A stretch of 64,000 bases of DNA from Dipteris shenzhenensis. Lineage: Eukaryota; Polypodiophyta; Polypodiopsida; Gleicheniales. Below are positions 1 to 11,000 of this stretch, in pieces. The position numbers and the translations under genes are program-made. Numbering within the stretch: position 1 is the first letter of the stretch; every line of letters begins with the position of its first letter. The DNA lies in assembly GCA_047967505.1 (NCBI GenBank), contig CM106541.1, one strand, 5' to 3'. A model generated the notes under the pieces. The model saw only the letters and a list, made by a program, of their open reading frames with translations. It did not search any database and was not told the origin of the DNA.

Positions 1-2011
1 CGTCTTTGATCTGATGAAAAACTTCATCACTACGGAAAAGTATGCTTGTGTAGTCTTGATACCTATCCCTTACTGTCTTGAAGCTTGTAATCACCTCAGC
101 TCTTTCCTGCTTTCCCCTTGCTACAATGGCACTCAAGCATGTGTAGAAGTCAACAAGATTATCCGCTTCCACTTTAGTTGCAGTTCTTTTGAGAGTGGTC
201 AAAGGAGAATTAAAAGTTTTCCATATGGTCCTAGCTTTGAGCAACATCTCTGAAGTGGAGGTGATTTTTCGTAGTGCATAAATGTCATGATTAAGTCTTT
301 CCGACTCAATCAAATATTTTTTCTCGTTCTTGAAGATACAGATGCATGCAGAATAGTAGTGAAATTGAGGCACACTCACGAAGTTTTGATAAGTAATTTC
401 TCCTTTCTTGTATGCATCTCTAGAGCGCTCATTACAAGCATAGGCATAGTCCTGACCATCTATTGCCTCAAATGTACAATGAGCTAAGAAATTTCTCTTA
501 GCATCCCTTATATGTCGTTCTGGATCATTCACTGAACTCTGTCCTTCTTGAAGTGAGGGAACTTGTTTTCCGAGGAACTTAGTGAATTGCATCTCAAAAT
601 CTATAGGCTGAGAGAAATTGATGGATTGACTATAATCTGCCATGACTGGCCAAAATGTTCTTGGACGGAGTACCAAATTAGAAACAACTGGTTTTTTTCC
701 ATCAATCAAAGCCTGAAAAATCTTTTCAACATAGGCTGTATCTAAGGTCCTGCTGTTGGTGAAGACACTTGCTTTAACCACTGTTGAAGCATGTATAACT
801 TGAGTCTTCTGGCCCCATATATATCCTGGATCCTCATCTGTCACAGCCTCATTCAAGCGAAGATTTAGGTTCTTCATTGATAACATTTCTGCTTCTAAAT
901 CTGACTCCATTTCAAGACCCTCCGCATCCTCTTCATGTTCTTCCTCTTCTCTTCTTTGCCCTTTCTTTGTATATGAACGACCTCTTTTTCCAGTTATAGG
1001 ACTTGGAACTGTAGCTCATGAAGTACTTGCCTTTTGCATTTGACGTCGAGGTTTATTTTTTAGGGGCTCAATGTGAACTGCTTTAGATCGCCCTACTTCT
1101 TCTTCTATTGCCTCAACTTCAGGTATACTTAAGGGCTTCACTTGTTCTGTTATTCCATCAACTTCATGAGTTACACCATCTAAGTGAGTAATACCATGAA
1201 CAAGAGATGTGTGTGCATGTCCTGTCTTATCTGATGCATGTCGTGTCTCACTCAATTCAATTTTTGTCTGAGATGCATGTGCATGTCCGGTCTCCACCAA
1301 TTCAATTCCTGTCTCATATGTAGATCCCTTGTAAGCATCCACGTGTACAAGACCCTCATCCATTGCTACAATGTGTTCTGTCTCATCCACTCCACTTCCT
1401 CTCTCATTTGTATTACGATGAACCAAATCTACATGGCGTGTCTCATCACTTCCTTTCTCATGTGTGGATTCTTGCACCTTAGGTCCCTCCAATGAAGTTG
1501 AACCTTGTTGGATGACACCCTGAAAGTATTCAAGTATAATCTTTGACTGCATTTTTCTTGCTTCCTCAATGGGAAATTCCTCCCACACATGTTGAAGGAT
1601 CTCCAATGCAGGAACCAATTCAGGAAATCTAGGTGCTTTTGGCGGCGGCATCACAAAGTGCATTGCATCTTTCTTAGAAAGAAGAAACGATCTGTTGCTC
1701 ATTCTTGACTTTGTGTAAATCATCATTGTACTGCTGTCTTTTTCAATTTTTATTCCTACTAAGGTGCCCCCTTGAATCAAATTGCTCTTTGAGAAAGATA
1801 CATTTGATGTGCACTCATCTTTCTCCAACTCTCTCTTTGTCATCACTAGAATGAGATTTCCTTTACTTAAGACCAAGAACCATGCTTTCTTTGTTGTGTC
1901 AACAACTGTCCAGTTTGTGAAGTCCTTTGGGGCATAAATTCTTCCATTGTATTTCAGTGTCATACCATTGACAAATGCTGTAGCCTCAAGATCCATCCTG
2001 TATTCAAGCAC
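1..2011 (-). CDS. Unrecognised protein gene, open but for one in-frame TGA, runs off window edge
   Basis: I do not recognise the product. Reading the minus strand from about 1998, a single frame stays open to 1018, meets one TGA (1018-1016), and continues in the same frame with no further stop to base 1, about 670 codons in all. The first ATG is at 1996-1994. The bases just upstream read like a 3' splice site (TTGAATACAG), so an earlier exon is likely. Visible parts: an N-terminal globular-looking region of about 170 residues; a degenerate repeat region rich in ETGHAHAS/ETRH-like words (about residues 185-300); an acidic EEEEEHEED stretch just after the TGA; then a 300-residue globular part without low complexity. 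The TGA may be a decayed CGA or lie inside a short unseen intron. The frame is too long to be chance. It may belong to a mobile element, but nothing seen proves that. Confidence 0.55.
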
Positions 2012-2130
2012 AACACAAATTTTAAGTACTTTGACAAACTACAATTACTTTGAAAAATCAAAAGTACAATGAGTCCCATTAATACACCTCAAGTTTTTAT
2101 TCTTCCCAATCATATAAGTATCAATTTCAT

Positions 2131-2222
2131 GCTTTGGGAATAGCCTAAAAGGCTTTACAAGGCTTAGAGAATAAATGCTTTGGGAATAGCCTAAAAGGCT
2201 TTACAAGGCTTAGAGCATAAAT
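2131..2222. repeat. 46-bp tandem duplication
   Basis: Two adjacent 46-bp copies (2131-2176 and 2177-2222) differ at about one base. They lie upstream of the minus-strand gene at 1-2011. Confidence 0.9.
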
Positions 2223-2280
2223 GTGAAAAAAAATAAGGATTTACAATGATCTCTGAGTACAAATTTGAAGTCTGTCATAT

Positions 2281-2354
2281 ATAAGTACAAAATGCTCTGT
2301 CAACTCCCGCAACTGATATAAGTGTAAAATGCTCTGTCAACTTCCACAACTGTA
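2281..2354. repeat. 37-bp tandem duplication
   Basis: Two adjacent 37-bp copies (2281-2317, 2318-2354) share the core AATGCTCTGTCAACT and differ at several positions, so the duplication is older than the one at 2131. Confidence 0.85.
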
Positions 2355-2700
2355 ATCTGTCATGTCCACTGATACAACTTTCAATCATCTTGAAAGTTTA
2401 AAAACCTTAATCGTTGCTTAAATGGTAGGGTTGTTGTGACTGTGAAACCGAATGTGAACGAATGGACTGACTCCGATTAGGAACTAGTCAGGAAATTTTG
2501 AGCATGGCTTTGATTGGTTTTTTTGGAGTTCTCTCCTCTAAGGACAAACTAATCTATGCTAATCTAGACTACACCAACCGTCGAAGCGAAGAAAAGCAAG
2601 AAATAATTTCTTTTCCATTGTTCTTTTTAATATCCTTAGGTTGCGAATTAAAAGCAAAAAATAATCTATTTTCCATTATTCTTTTTAATACACTAAGGTT

Positions 2701-2748
2701 GTGAGTTTAAAAAAGATAAAATTTATATTTTATCTTTTTTAAACTCAC
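2701..2748. repeat. Perfect inverted repeat, 22-bp arms, 4-bp loop
   Basis: Arms 2701-2722 and 2727-2748 are exact reverse complements around TTAT. The stem is AT-rich and could extrude as a cruciform. Most of the left arm (TAAAAAAGATAAAAT) recurs at 3091-3105, on the far side of the pyrimidine block, so the block is bracketed by copies of the same word. Confidence 0.95.
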
Positions 2749-3090
2749 ACCCCTTTCTCTCTCTCTCTCCCCCCCTTCTCTCCCCCCCCTTCTCTCTCGC
2801 TGCCGCCCCCATCCTCCCACCCCACCTTCCCCATTCTCACTCCCACGCCCACGTCCATTCTTTCACCTTCCCCATTCCCACTCCCTCTCCCACTCCCATC
2901 CTCCCACCCCTTTCTCTCTCTCTCCCCCCCCATTCTCTCTCGCTGCTGTCCATTCTTTCACCTTCCCCATTCCCACTCCCTCTCCCACTCCCATCCTCCC
3001 ACCCCTTTCTCTCTCTCTCCCCCCCCATTCTCTCTCGCTGCTGCGGCAGCGGCCCCCCCCTTCTCTCTCTCTCCCTTCTCCTTCTCATTT
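2749..3090. repeat. Pyrimidine-rich satellite block with 95-bp unit
   Basis: Almost pure C/T on the plus strand. A 95-bp unit starting TCCATTCTTTCACC occurs twice, at 2854-2948 and 2949-3043, each ending in CTCTCGCTGCTG. The long frames it contains on both strands are low complexity and are not genes. Confidence 0.9.
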
Positions 3091-3150
3091 TAAAAAAGAT
3101 AAAATTTATATTTTCAAAAACTAATTTACTTACAACTCATAAGAATTGAA

Positions 3151-3438
3151 CATTCACATTAATAAGAAGTTAAAATCTTAATAAATTTGAATTTAAATAA
3201 TAAAAACTATAAAGTAGTTTAACTTAAAGTTTATGAAAAAATAACGTAAAATAAAGAAAACAAGACTTAAAATGAAAAATTTAATATTTACCTACATTCA
3301 CATTAATAAGAAGTTCAAATCTTAATAAATTTGAATTTAAATAATAAAAACTATAAAGTAGTTTAACTTAAAGTTTATGAAAAAATAACGTAAAATAAAG
3401 AAAACAAGACTTAAAATTAAAAATTTAATATTTACCTA
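3151..3438. repeat. 144-bp tandem duplication, AT-rich
   Basis: Copies at 3151-3294 and 3295-3438 differ at only about two or three bases, so the duplication is recent. No gene is visible. Confidence 0.9.
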
Positions 3439-3698
3439 GAAGAATATATTAATTCTCCCTAAAAAGAAATAAATTAAAGTAATAATAACGAATGTAAGTT
3501 AAACTACTTTTAAAATTTTAATTTAAAATGTAATAAAATTAAAATTATACTTTTTATATTCCAAAACAAAATGCATTATAGTCTAAATTAAACTAGTAAA
3601 TTAAAAATGAAAGTGAAACTCATTTTAAATTCAAAAACAAAGAAAAATTTAAAATTCAAGTTTCTACAAGTTTTGCTTTTAGCATACATTTGTCTTTT

Positions 3699-3850
3699 CA
3701 CATCCACGCGTTTGTCTTTTGAAACACAAGGTTGTCTTTTATCACAATTTTCACATCCACGCGTTTGTCTTTTGAAACACAAGGTTGTCTCTTATCACAA
3801 TTTTCAAGTTTTCACACGTTTATCTTTTCAAACACAAGGATTCATAGTTT
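3699..3850. repeat. 53-bp minisatellite
   Basis: Copies start at 3699 and 3752 (CACATCCACGCG...), and a degenerate third follows near 3805. Each carries a GTTTGTCTTTTGAAACACAAGG-type core. Short frames across it are repeat artefacts. Confidence 0.85.
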
Positions 3851-3900
3851 AAAAAAAGGCGGGAAATTTGAAATTCTAGTTTCCACACGTTTCTCTTTTC

Positions 3901-4310
3901 AAACACCAAGGTTTATAGTTTTGTTTGTTTAAGTTTCGACTAAATCACACACCAATCTCCTCTAATATGCCTCATTGATCGTAGCTCCCAAATTCTTCCA
4001 TCAAAACATCTCTCCTTTATCTCTTCTTGATCGTCGCCCACTCATTTTTTTTCCTCATTGGTAAGATTTTTTATCTCGATCGTACTTTCTCTTGTGCCCT
4101 TCCTCTCTAAATTTTCATCAAACACCAAGGTTTATAGTTTTGTTTGTTTAAGTTTAGACTAAATCACATACCAATCTCCTCTCATATGCCTCATTGATCG
4201 TAGCTCCTTCATCTTGTCTCGATCGTCGCCCACTCATTTCTCCTCTTCATTGGTAAGATTTTCTATCTCTCGTGTCCTCCCTCTCTAAATTTTCATCTCT
4301 CTCACTCTTC
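3901..4310. repeat. 219-bp tandem duplication
   Basis: Copies begin at 3901 and 4120 with AAACACCAAGGTTTATAG and run through GATCGTCGCCCACTCATT to CTCTAAATTTTCATC. They have diverged by small indels. The second copy leads directly into the long pyrimidine tract. Confidence 0.85.
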
Positions 4311-4369
4311 TCTCTCTCTCTTTCCTCTCCGCTCTAGTCTATGTTTCCTCTCATCTTAGTCTACTCTCT

Positions 4370-6070
4370 CCCCTCCTCTTCATTTCCCCTCTCTCTCTCT
4401 CTCTCCCTTTCTCTCACTTGCACTCCCCACTCTCTCTCTCTCTCCCCCTCCCCTCTCTCTCGCTGCCCCCGCCCCCTCCCCCCTTCCCTCTCCCCCCCTC
4501 CCCCTCTCTCGCTGCCGCGGCAGCGGCCGCAGCCCCCCCCTTCTCTCTCTCCCCCTCCCCTCCCCTCCCCTCCCTCTCCCCCCTTCTCTCTCTCCCCCCC
4601 TCCCTCTCTCGCTGCCGCGGCAGCGGCCGCGGCCCCCCCTTCTCTCTCTCTCCCCCTCCCCTCTCTCTCGCTGCCCCCTTCCCTCTCTCCCCCCTTCCCT
4701 CTCTCCCCCCTCCCCCTCTCTCGCTGCCGCGGCAGCGGCCGCGGCCCCCCCCGTTCCCTCTCCCCCCCCTCCCCCTCTCTCGCTCCCCCCTCCCTCTCTC
4801 TCCCACCTTCCCTCTCCCTCTCTCTCTCCCCCTTCCCTCTCCCCCCCCTCCCCCTCTCTCGCTGCCGTGACAGCGGCCGCGGCCCCCCCCTTCTCTCTCT
4901 CCCCCTCCCGTCCCCTCCCTTTTCCCCCCCCCCTTCTCTCTCCCCTCCCCTCCCTCTCTCGCTGCCGCTACCGCGGCAGCGGCCCCCCCCTCTCTCTCTC
5001 TCCCCCCCCCTTCCCTCTCGCTGCCCCCCCTCCCCCCTTCCCTCTCCCCCCCTCCCCCTCTCTCGCTGCCACTGTCGCTGCCGCGACAGCGGCCCCCTCC
5101 CCTCCCTCTCACCGCCCCCCCTCCCTCTCTCGCCCCCCCTCCCTCTCTCGCCGCGGCCCCTTGCCCCCGCCCCCCCTTCCCTCTCCGCCCCCCCCCCCTT
5201 CCCTCTCCCCCCCTCCCCCTCTCTCGCTGCCGCTACCGCGGTAGCGACCCCCTCCCCTCCCTCTCCCCCCTCCCTCTCACCGCCCCCCCTCCCTCTCTCG
5301 TCGCGGCCCCCTCCCCTCCCTCTCACCGCCCCCCCTTCTCTCTCCCCCCCCCCCTTGCCCCCGCCCCCCCTTCTCTCTCCCCCCCCTTGCCCCCGCCCCC
5401 CCCCTTCCCTCTCCCCCCCCTCCCCCTCTCTCGCTGCCGCGGCAGCGGCAGCGGCCCCCTCCCCTCCCTCTCCCCCCTCCCCTCCCCCTCCCCTCCCCCC
5501 CCTCCCCCTCTCTCGCTGCCGCTGCCGCGGCAGCGGCCCCCTCCCCTCCCTCTCCCCCCTCCCTCTCACCGCCCCCCCTCCCTCTCTCGCCACGGCCCCC
5601 ACCCCTCCCTCTCCCCTCTCACTCTCACCGCCCCCCCTTCTCTTTTCCCCCCCCGCCTTGCCCCCGCCCCCCCCCTTCCCTCTCCCCCCCCTCCCCCTCT
5701 CTCGCTGCCGCGGCAGCGGCCCCCTCCCCTCCCTCTCCCCCCTCGCCTCCCCTCCCTCTCCCCCCTCTCTCTCCCCGCCCCCCCTCCCTCTCTCGCCGCC
5801 CCCCCTCCCTCTCCCCTCCCCTCTCCCTCCCTTCCCTCCCCCCCTCTGCGCTGCCGCGGCAGCGGCCTCCCCCTCCCCTCTCTCTCTCCCCCCCTCGCGG
5901 CTTCCCCCCTCTCTCCCCTCTCTTCCCCCCCTCCCCCTTCTCTCCCCCCTCCCTTTCTCTCCCCTCTCTTTCCCCCCCCTTCTCTCCTCTCTCTTCCTCT
6001 CTCTTTCTCTCTCTCTTTTGCTGCCGAGGCAGCAAGACTCTCTCTCTTCTTTTCTCTCTCTAAAATCCTT
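4370..6070. repeat. Long pyrimidine tract studded with GC-palindrome hairpins
   Basis: About 1.7 kb of C/T-only sequence is interrupted every 75-150 bp by a short GC palindrome of type GCTGCCGCGGCAGC. I see about twelve, near 4511, 4609, 4723, 4862, 4963, 5066, 5225, 5433, 5516, 5705, 5849 and 6019; some are enlarged (double hairpins) or altered. Frames of up to 625 codons exist only because C/T runs rarely spell stops; their products are Pro/Ser/Leu strings and I do not call them genes. The plus strand is polypyrimidine, so triplex (H-DNA) formation is plausible. Confidence 0.9.
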
Positions 6071-6194
6071 TCCTTCACTTTTCTCTCTCTATAATAAAAT
6101 TTCAAAGAATACAAATTTTAAAAAAAGTACCTGGAAAAAAGTTGAAATCGATGCTTGTGCTTGCTTTTGCTCTTCCTCCTCTTTTTGCTTCTCC

Positions 6195-6325
6195 TCTTGC
6201 TCTTCCTTGTTGAAATGAGAGAAACAATGAGAGAAGGAGAGTATATATAAGAAAAACTAGGGTTTTAAGTGCTTCTCTCTCATTGGTCCTTCTATAACAT
6301 TATCTCCTCTCCCATTGGCCTCTCT
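6195..6325 (-). promoter_or_regulatory. Promoter-like module on minus strand: CCAAT, CCAAT, telo-box, TATA
   Basis: Read on the minus strand the order is CCAAT (about 6320-6314), CCAAT (6287-6282), a telo-box AAAACCCTAG (6267-6258) and TATATATA (about 6249-6242), followed by a CT-rich leader. This is the usual order and spacing of a plant core promoter. A transcript would start near 6215 and run into the polypurine strand of the satellite. No convincing coding exon follows; CCAGGTAC near 6130 could be a splice donor. Confidence 0.45.
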
Positions 6326-6339
6326 ATTAGATTATCTTC

Positions 6340-7200
6340 TCTCTCTCTCCCACCCACTCCCATCCTCCCACCCCATTCCCACTCCCACTCCCACCCCCAT
6401 CCTCCCACCCCACCTCCCCCATTCTCACTCCCACGCCCACGCCCATTCTTTCACCTTCCCCATTTCCACTCCCTCTCCCACTCCCATCCTCCCACCCCAC
6501 CCCTCCCACTCCCACCCTCACCCCACCCCCACCTCCCCCATTCCCACTCCCACTCCCACTCCCACTCCCATTCTCCCACCCACTCCCATCCTCCCACCTA
6601 CACCTCTCACTCCCACTCCCATCCTCCCACCCCCACCCCTCCCCCCCCATTCCCACTCCCACCCTTATCCTCCCACCTCACCCCTCCCACTCCCATCCTC
6701 CCACTCCCTCTCCCACTCCCACTCCCACTCCCATTTTCCCACCCCCCCACCTCCCCCATTCCCACTCCCACTCCCATTTTCCCACCCCCCCCACCTCCCC
6801 CACTCCCACTCCCTCCCCCATCCTCCCACCCCACCCCTCCCACTTCCACCCCCACCTCCCCCATTCCCACTCCCATCCTCCCACCTCACCCCTCCCACTT
6901 CCACCCCCACCTCCCCCATTCCCACTCCCTCTCCCACTCCCACTCCCCACCCCTCCCACTCCCACTCCCATCCTCCCATCCTCCCACCCTCACCCCACCC
7001 CCACCTCCCCCATTCCCACTCCCTCTCCCACTCCCACTCCCATTCTCCCACCCCCACCCCCACCTCCCCCATTCCCACTCCCTCTCCCACTCCCACTCCC
7101 ATCCCCACCTCCCCCATTCCCACTCCCTCTCCCACTCCCACTCCCATCCTCCCACCCCCACCCCCACCGCCCCCATTCCCACTCCCTCTCCCACTCTCCC
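6340..7200. repeat. CCCACTCC/CCCATCCT microsatellite, G-rich on the minus strand
   Basis: About 860 bp of hexamer- and octamer-like C-rich words (CCCACTCC, CCCACCCC, CCTCCCATTCC). The complementary strand carries many closely spaced GGG runs, so stacked G-quadruplexes are possible. The related words at 2820-3000 show the same repeat family. No genes. Confidence 0.9.
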
Positions 7201-7204
7201 TTAA

Positions 7205-7900
7205 ATAAATGATATTACTTGAAAACACTCATAGGATTTAAGGTTTAGGATTTCGTGGTTTGGGTTTAGGATTTGGGGTTTGGTGAGTTAGGGTTTAGGG
7301 TTTAGGGTTTAGGGTTCAAGGTTTGAGGGTTAGGGTTTGGGGGTTAGGGTTTAGAGTTTGGTGGTTTAGGGTTTAGGGTTTGGGGGTTTGGGTTTAGGGT
7401 TTAGGGTTTAGGGTTTGGGGGTTAGGGTTTAGGGTTTAGGGTTTGGGGGTAGGGTTTAGGGTTTGGGAGTTAGAGTTTAAGGTTTAGGGTTTAGGGTTTG
7501 GGGTTTGGGAGTTAGGGTTTAAGGTTTAGGGTTTGGGAGTTAGGGTTTAGGGTTTAGGGTTTAGGAGTTAGGGTTTAGGGTTTAGGGTTTAGGGTTTAGG
7601 GTTTGGGGGTTAGGGTTTAGGGTTTGGGAGTTAGAGTTTAAGGTTTAGGGATTAGGGTTTGGGATTTAGGGTTTAGGGTTTAGGGTTTGGGAGTTAGGGT
7701 TTAGGATTTGGGAGTTAGAGTTGAAGGTTTAGGGTTTAGGGTTTAGGGTTTAGGGTTTAGGGTTTAGGATTTGGGAGTTAGGGTTTAGGGTTTAGGGTTT
7801 AGGAGTTAGGGTTTAGGGTTTGGGAGTTAGGGTTTAGGGTTTGGGGGTTAGGGTTTAGTGTTTAGGGTTTAGGGTTTAGGGTTGTTATTGGTCCTAGGGT
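7205..7900 (+). repeat. Interstitial telomeric repeat array (TTTAGGG)n, degenerate
   Basis: About 700 bp of TTTAGGG, the Arabidopsis-type land-plant telomere word, with variants GGGTTTGGGGG, GGGAGTTAGGG and GGATTTGGG. The G-rich strand is the plus strand throughout, so the array has one orientation. It ends in two or three GTTATTGGTTTACGG words just upstream of the gene at 8033. It marks an old end-joining event or telomerase capture inside the chromosome. Confidence 0.95.
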
Positions 7901-8032
7901 TTAGGGTTGTTTTGGTTTACGGTTTAGGGTTGTTATTGGTTTACGGTTGTTATTGGTTAGTGTCTAATTAAATTTTCAAACACGTTCTGGATTTTTAAAT
8001 CATTAATAAAGTAGATTATTGAGAAGAGACTA

Positions 8033-11000
8033 ATGTTCTTTATAATGGTTGTTACAGCTTGTTTGCAAAGGAAACTCACAAAGGAGATGGCTACAAAATT
8101 TATTTCGGGGATGGAGGTGATTTTATGTTGCAAAAGAGAAGTAGTTGCATTTGCTACAATCCATGAAAGTGATCCAAATTCTATTTGTCACTTTAGAAGA
8201 CTTGGCGAAGATAAGGTAGCGGTTATCGTATCAAGGATTCTTAGTGCACATGTTGAGCTAAAGCATAAGTGTGGGGATATGGAAATCCTTGGAGATGTTA
8301 TGCCCTATAATACTTCCAACAAAGCATTTATTGCATGGGACAGAGATGAGACTTATCCAACACATGTCATCAGGAATACAAAGTGCATATCTTTGGATTT
8401 TAGAGTGGGAGATATTTTACAAATGTTATCATTTACAAATAAGTATGTAGCAGAAGGTCAAGTCTTGGGATTTGAACAAGTTGAACACTGGACATTTGCG
8501 CAGATGAGAATTCAAAAAGTTACTGATGATGGTATGGATGATAACTCAATGTCATTGGATGGTCCCTACTATGAGGTAGGTAAGGATTTGAGATGGAGCA
8601 TGCAATTTTTAAAGATTGGAAAGACTCGGCATGTGGTTTTTAATGATAAACATAATGTATACTACAACATCAAAGAATTGAAAGAATATGCTAATGTACC
8701 AAGCTCTATTCCTTCAGAGATGGATGATTCCAATGCACTCAACTATAGCACTGACGTCTTATCAGAAGTCGATGAGTTCATTGGTACCGAGAAAGAAAAA
8801 TATTTCACAAGTGATGCCTTATCCGGGGTGGATGAGTTCATGCACATTGAGAACTTGGGCAAAGATGTGAAAAGTGTTATATCTTCAAGCATGGATGGCT
8901 TCATGGATACTGATAAAGTTCTTGGAGTCAAAGCAGGTAACTATGGAATTATGGAAATCATGCACGATAGTATAATGAGTGATGTTCTCTCTGGAATAGA
9001 GGAGTTTCAAGACTATGGAGTTATGAAATCCATAGAAAGTGCATCAATGAGCGATGTTCTCTCAGGAATAGATGAGTTTGAAGATCATTCTGGACACTCT
9101 ATCACCACTGACTATGGAGTTATGAAATCCATAGAAAGTGCATCAATGAGTGATGTTCTCTCAGGAATAGATGAGTTTGAAGATCATTCGGGACACTCTA
9201 ATGCCATTGTGACAAGTGGTTCTACGATTGTATCAAAAGTAGGGATGAGATCAACAAAGGACTATTCGGTGTTTGACTTTGATTGTGAACTTGTAAATGT
9301 TACAAATGGTTTGACGAATGTATCAAAAGCAAGGATGACATCAACAAAGGAATATTCAGTATTTGACTGTCAGAGTGATAAGATCAAGGATGCAACATCT
9401 CATGAAAACAACGTGACAAATAAATCTTACAAGGAGAACTACACAAATCCAAATAAGAATGAACAGAAGGTCCCAAAATGGACATACAGATGCATGAAAA
9501 GACAACGAGTGCAGGCAGATCCAGAAAAGCAACCAAAGAGAATAAGAGTAATGAATGAAGATGTTATGCTAAAAGCAATGCGATCTACATGCTGTAAGCA
9601 TACATGTATGCGATCCATTAACTTACATGACATCAAGGGTTGTAGAGAACATGTCTGGCAAAGGAAAGGAAGCAGAAGAAATGAATACCTACTCACGAGA
9701 TTGTCTTGCTTTCTTGTAAATGATAAGAGAAGGCGAAGTTCAGGACATCAAATAAGGCCTCTTATAAATGGAAAAAGTATATGCAATAATGCATATCGCA
9801 TTATTACAGGATTATCACATGGCACATATTGGAATTTGGCTAATAAAGCAAAGTATGGAGTTAAATTTAACATTCATGGAAACATAGGAAGGCCCAAAAC
9901 AAGAGCCTCAACGGTTGCGGCAACAGCAATTTTGAAAGATTACATTTATGAAAATGCTTTACCGCAACCCCACCTATCAGAAATGCATCTTCCGATAGGT
10001 TTGACCAAAAAAGAAGTATTTAACTCTATTGGAGAAACACAGAGGCAAAGAGGGCATGCACCGGCATCTTTTCATACTTTGTATACTCTTTGGAAAAAAA
10101 GCTTTGGACATGTTAAAATCCCAAAGAGGCAAAAAATGTCAAAGTGCAACGACTGTGATGATCTAAAGCGAGCACTTGAGAGTGCAACATCTCCAGAACA
10201 AAAAGAAGCTTACAAAAGAAAGAGAGAATTTCATCATGGACTTGTTCGACATTCTAGAATAAAATATGCATTTTGGAAGGAGCAAGCTATTTCTCACCCA
10301 AATGAGTACATGTGCATTATTGTAGATGGTATGGATCAAAATACAACAACATTACCTCGATTCGTTAACACTCCACCTAAGCTACAAGGCAAATACTTTT
10401 TAAAGACACATCTATGTGGAGTGTTAGTGCACGGATTTAAGTTTTTTGCAGACATATGGATTGATTCCTTGCATCTACACGATAGCAATCAAGTTGTAAC
10501 ATCCGTTATGAAGGCAATTCACAATGTATATGCAGAAAAAGGTCGCCTACCAGCAACTTTGAGAATACAAGCAGACAATTGCGGACGAGAGAATAAGAAT
10601 GTACTCTTCTTTGCATTTTGCTCAATGCTAATCGCTCATAGAATCTTCAATGAGATTGAAGTTGGGTTTTTGTTGGTTGGGCACACACATGAGGATATCG
10701 ATCAGGTATTTAGCACAGTTTCAAGAGAACTAAAACACAAGGACATGGAGACAATGGATGACTTGATAAGAAAATGCGGGAGGCAAGTTGGTGGCCGTAA
10801 GGAAGGAACAATATGCTCAATGGTTGAGAGGATGTATGATTGGAAGAGCTTTATTCTACCTTTCATACAAAAAGGTGGTGATGCCCTGATTGGTCATAGC
10901 GCTCCACACTATTTTCAATTTTTCTTAAAGGATGAAAAACCAGTGATGCAATGGCAACACTATTCTCTTGATACAAAATGGGAACCTGAAGAACCTTACT

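Noticed and set aside
4341-6218. Frame of 625 codons on the plus strand and several long minus frames
   Set aside because: Pure Pro/Ser/Leu or Gly/Arg/Glu strings produced by a C/T-only satellite; open on several frames and both strands at once.
6269-7228. Frames of 187-311 codons (Pro/His/Ser/Thr or Gly/Val/Glu/Trp)
   Set aside because: Products of the CCCACTCC microsatellite, open in several frames on both strands.
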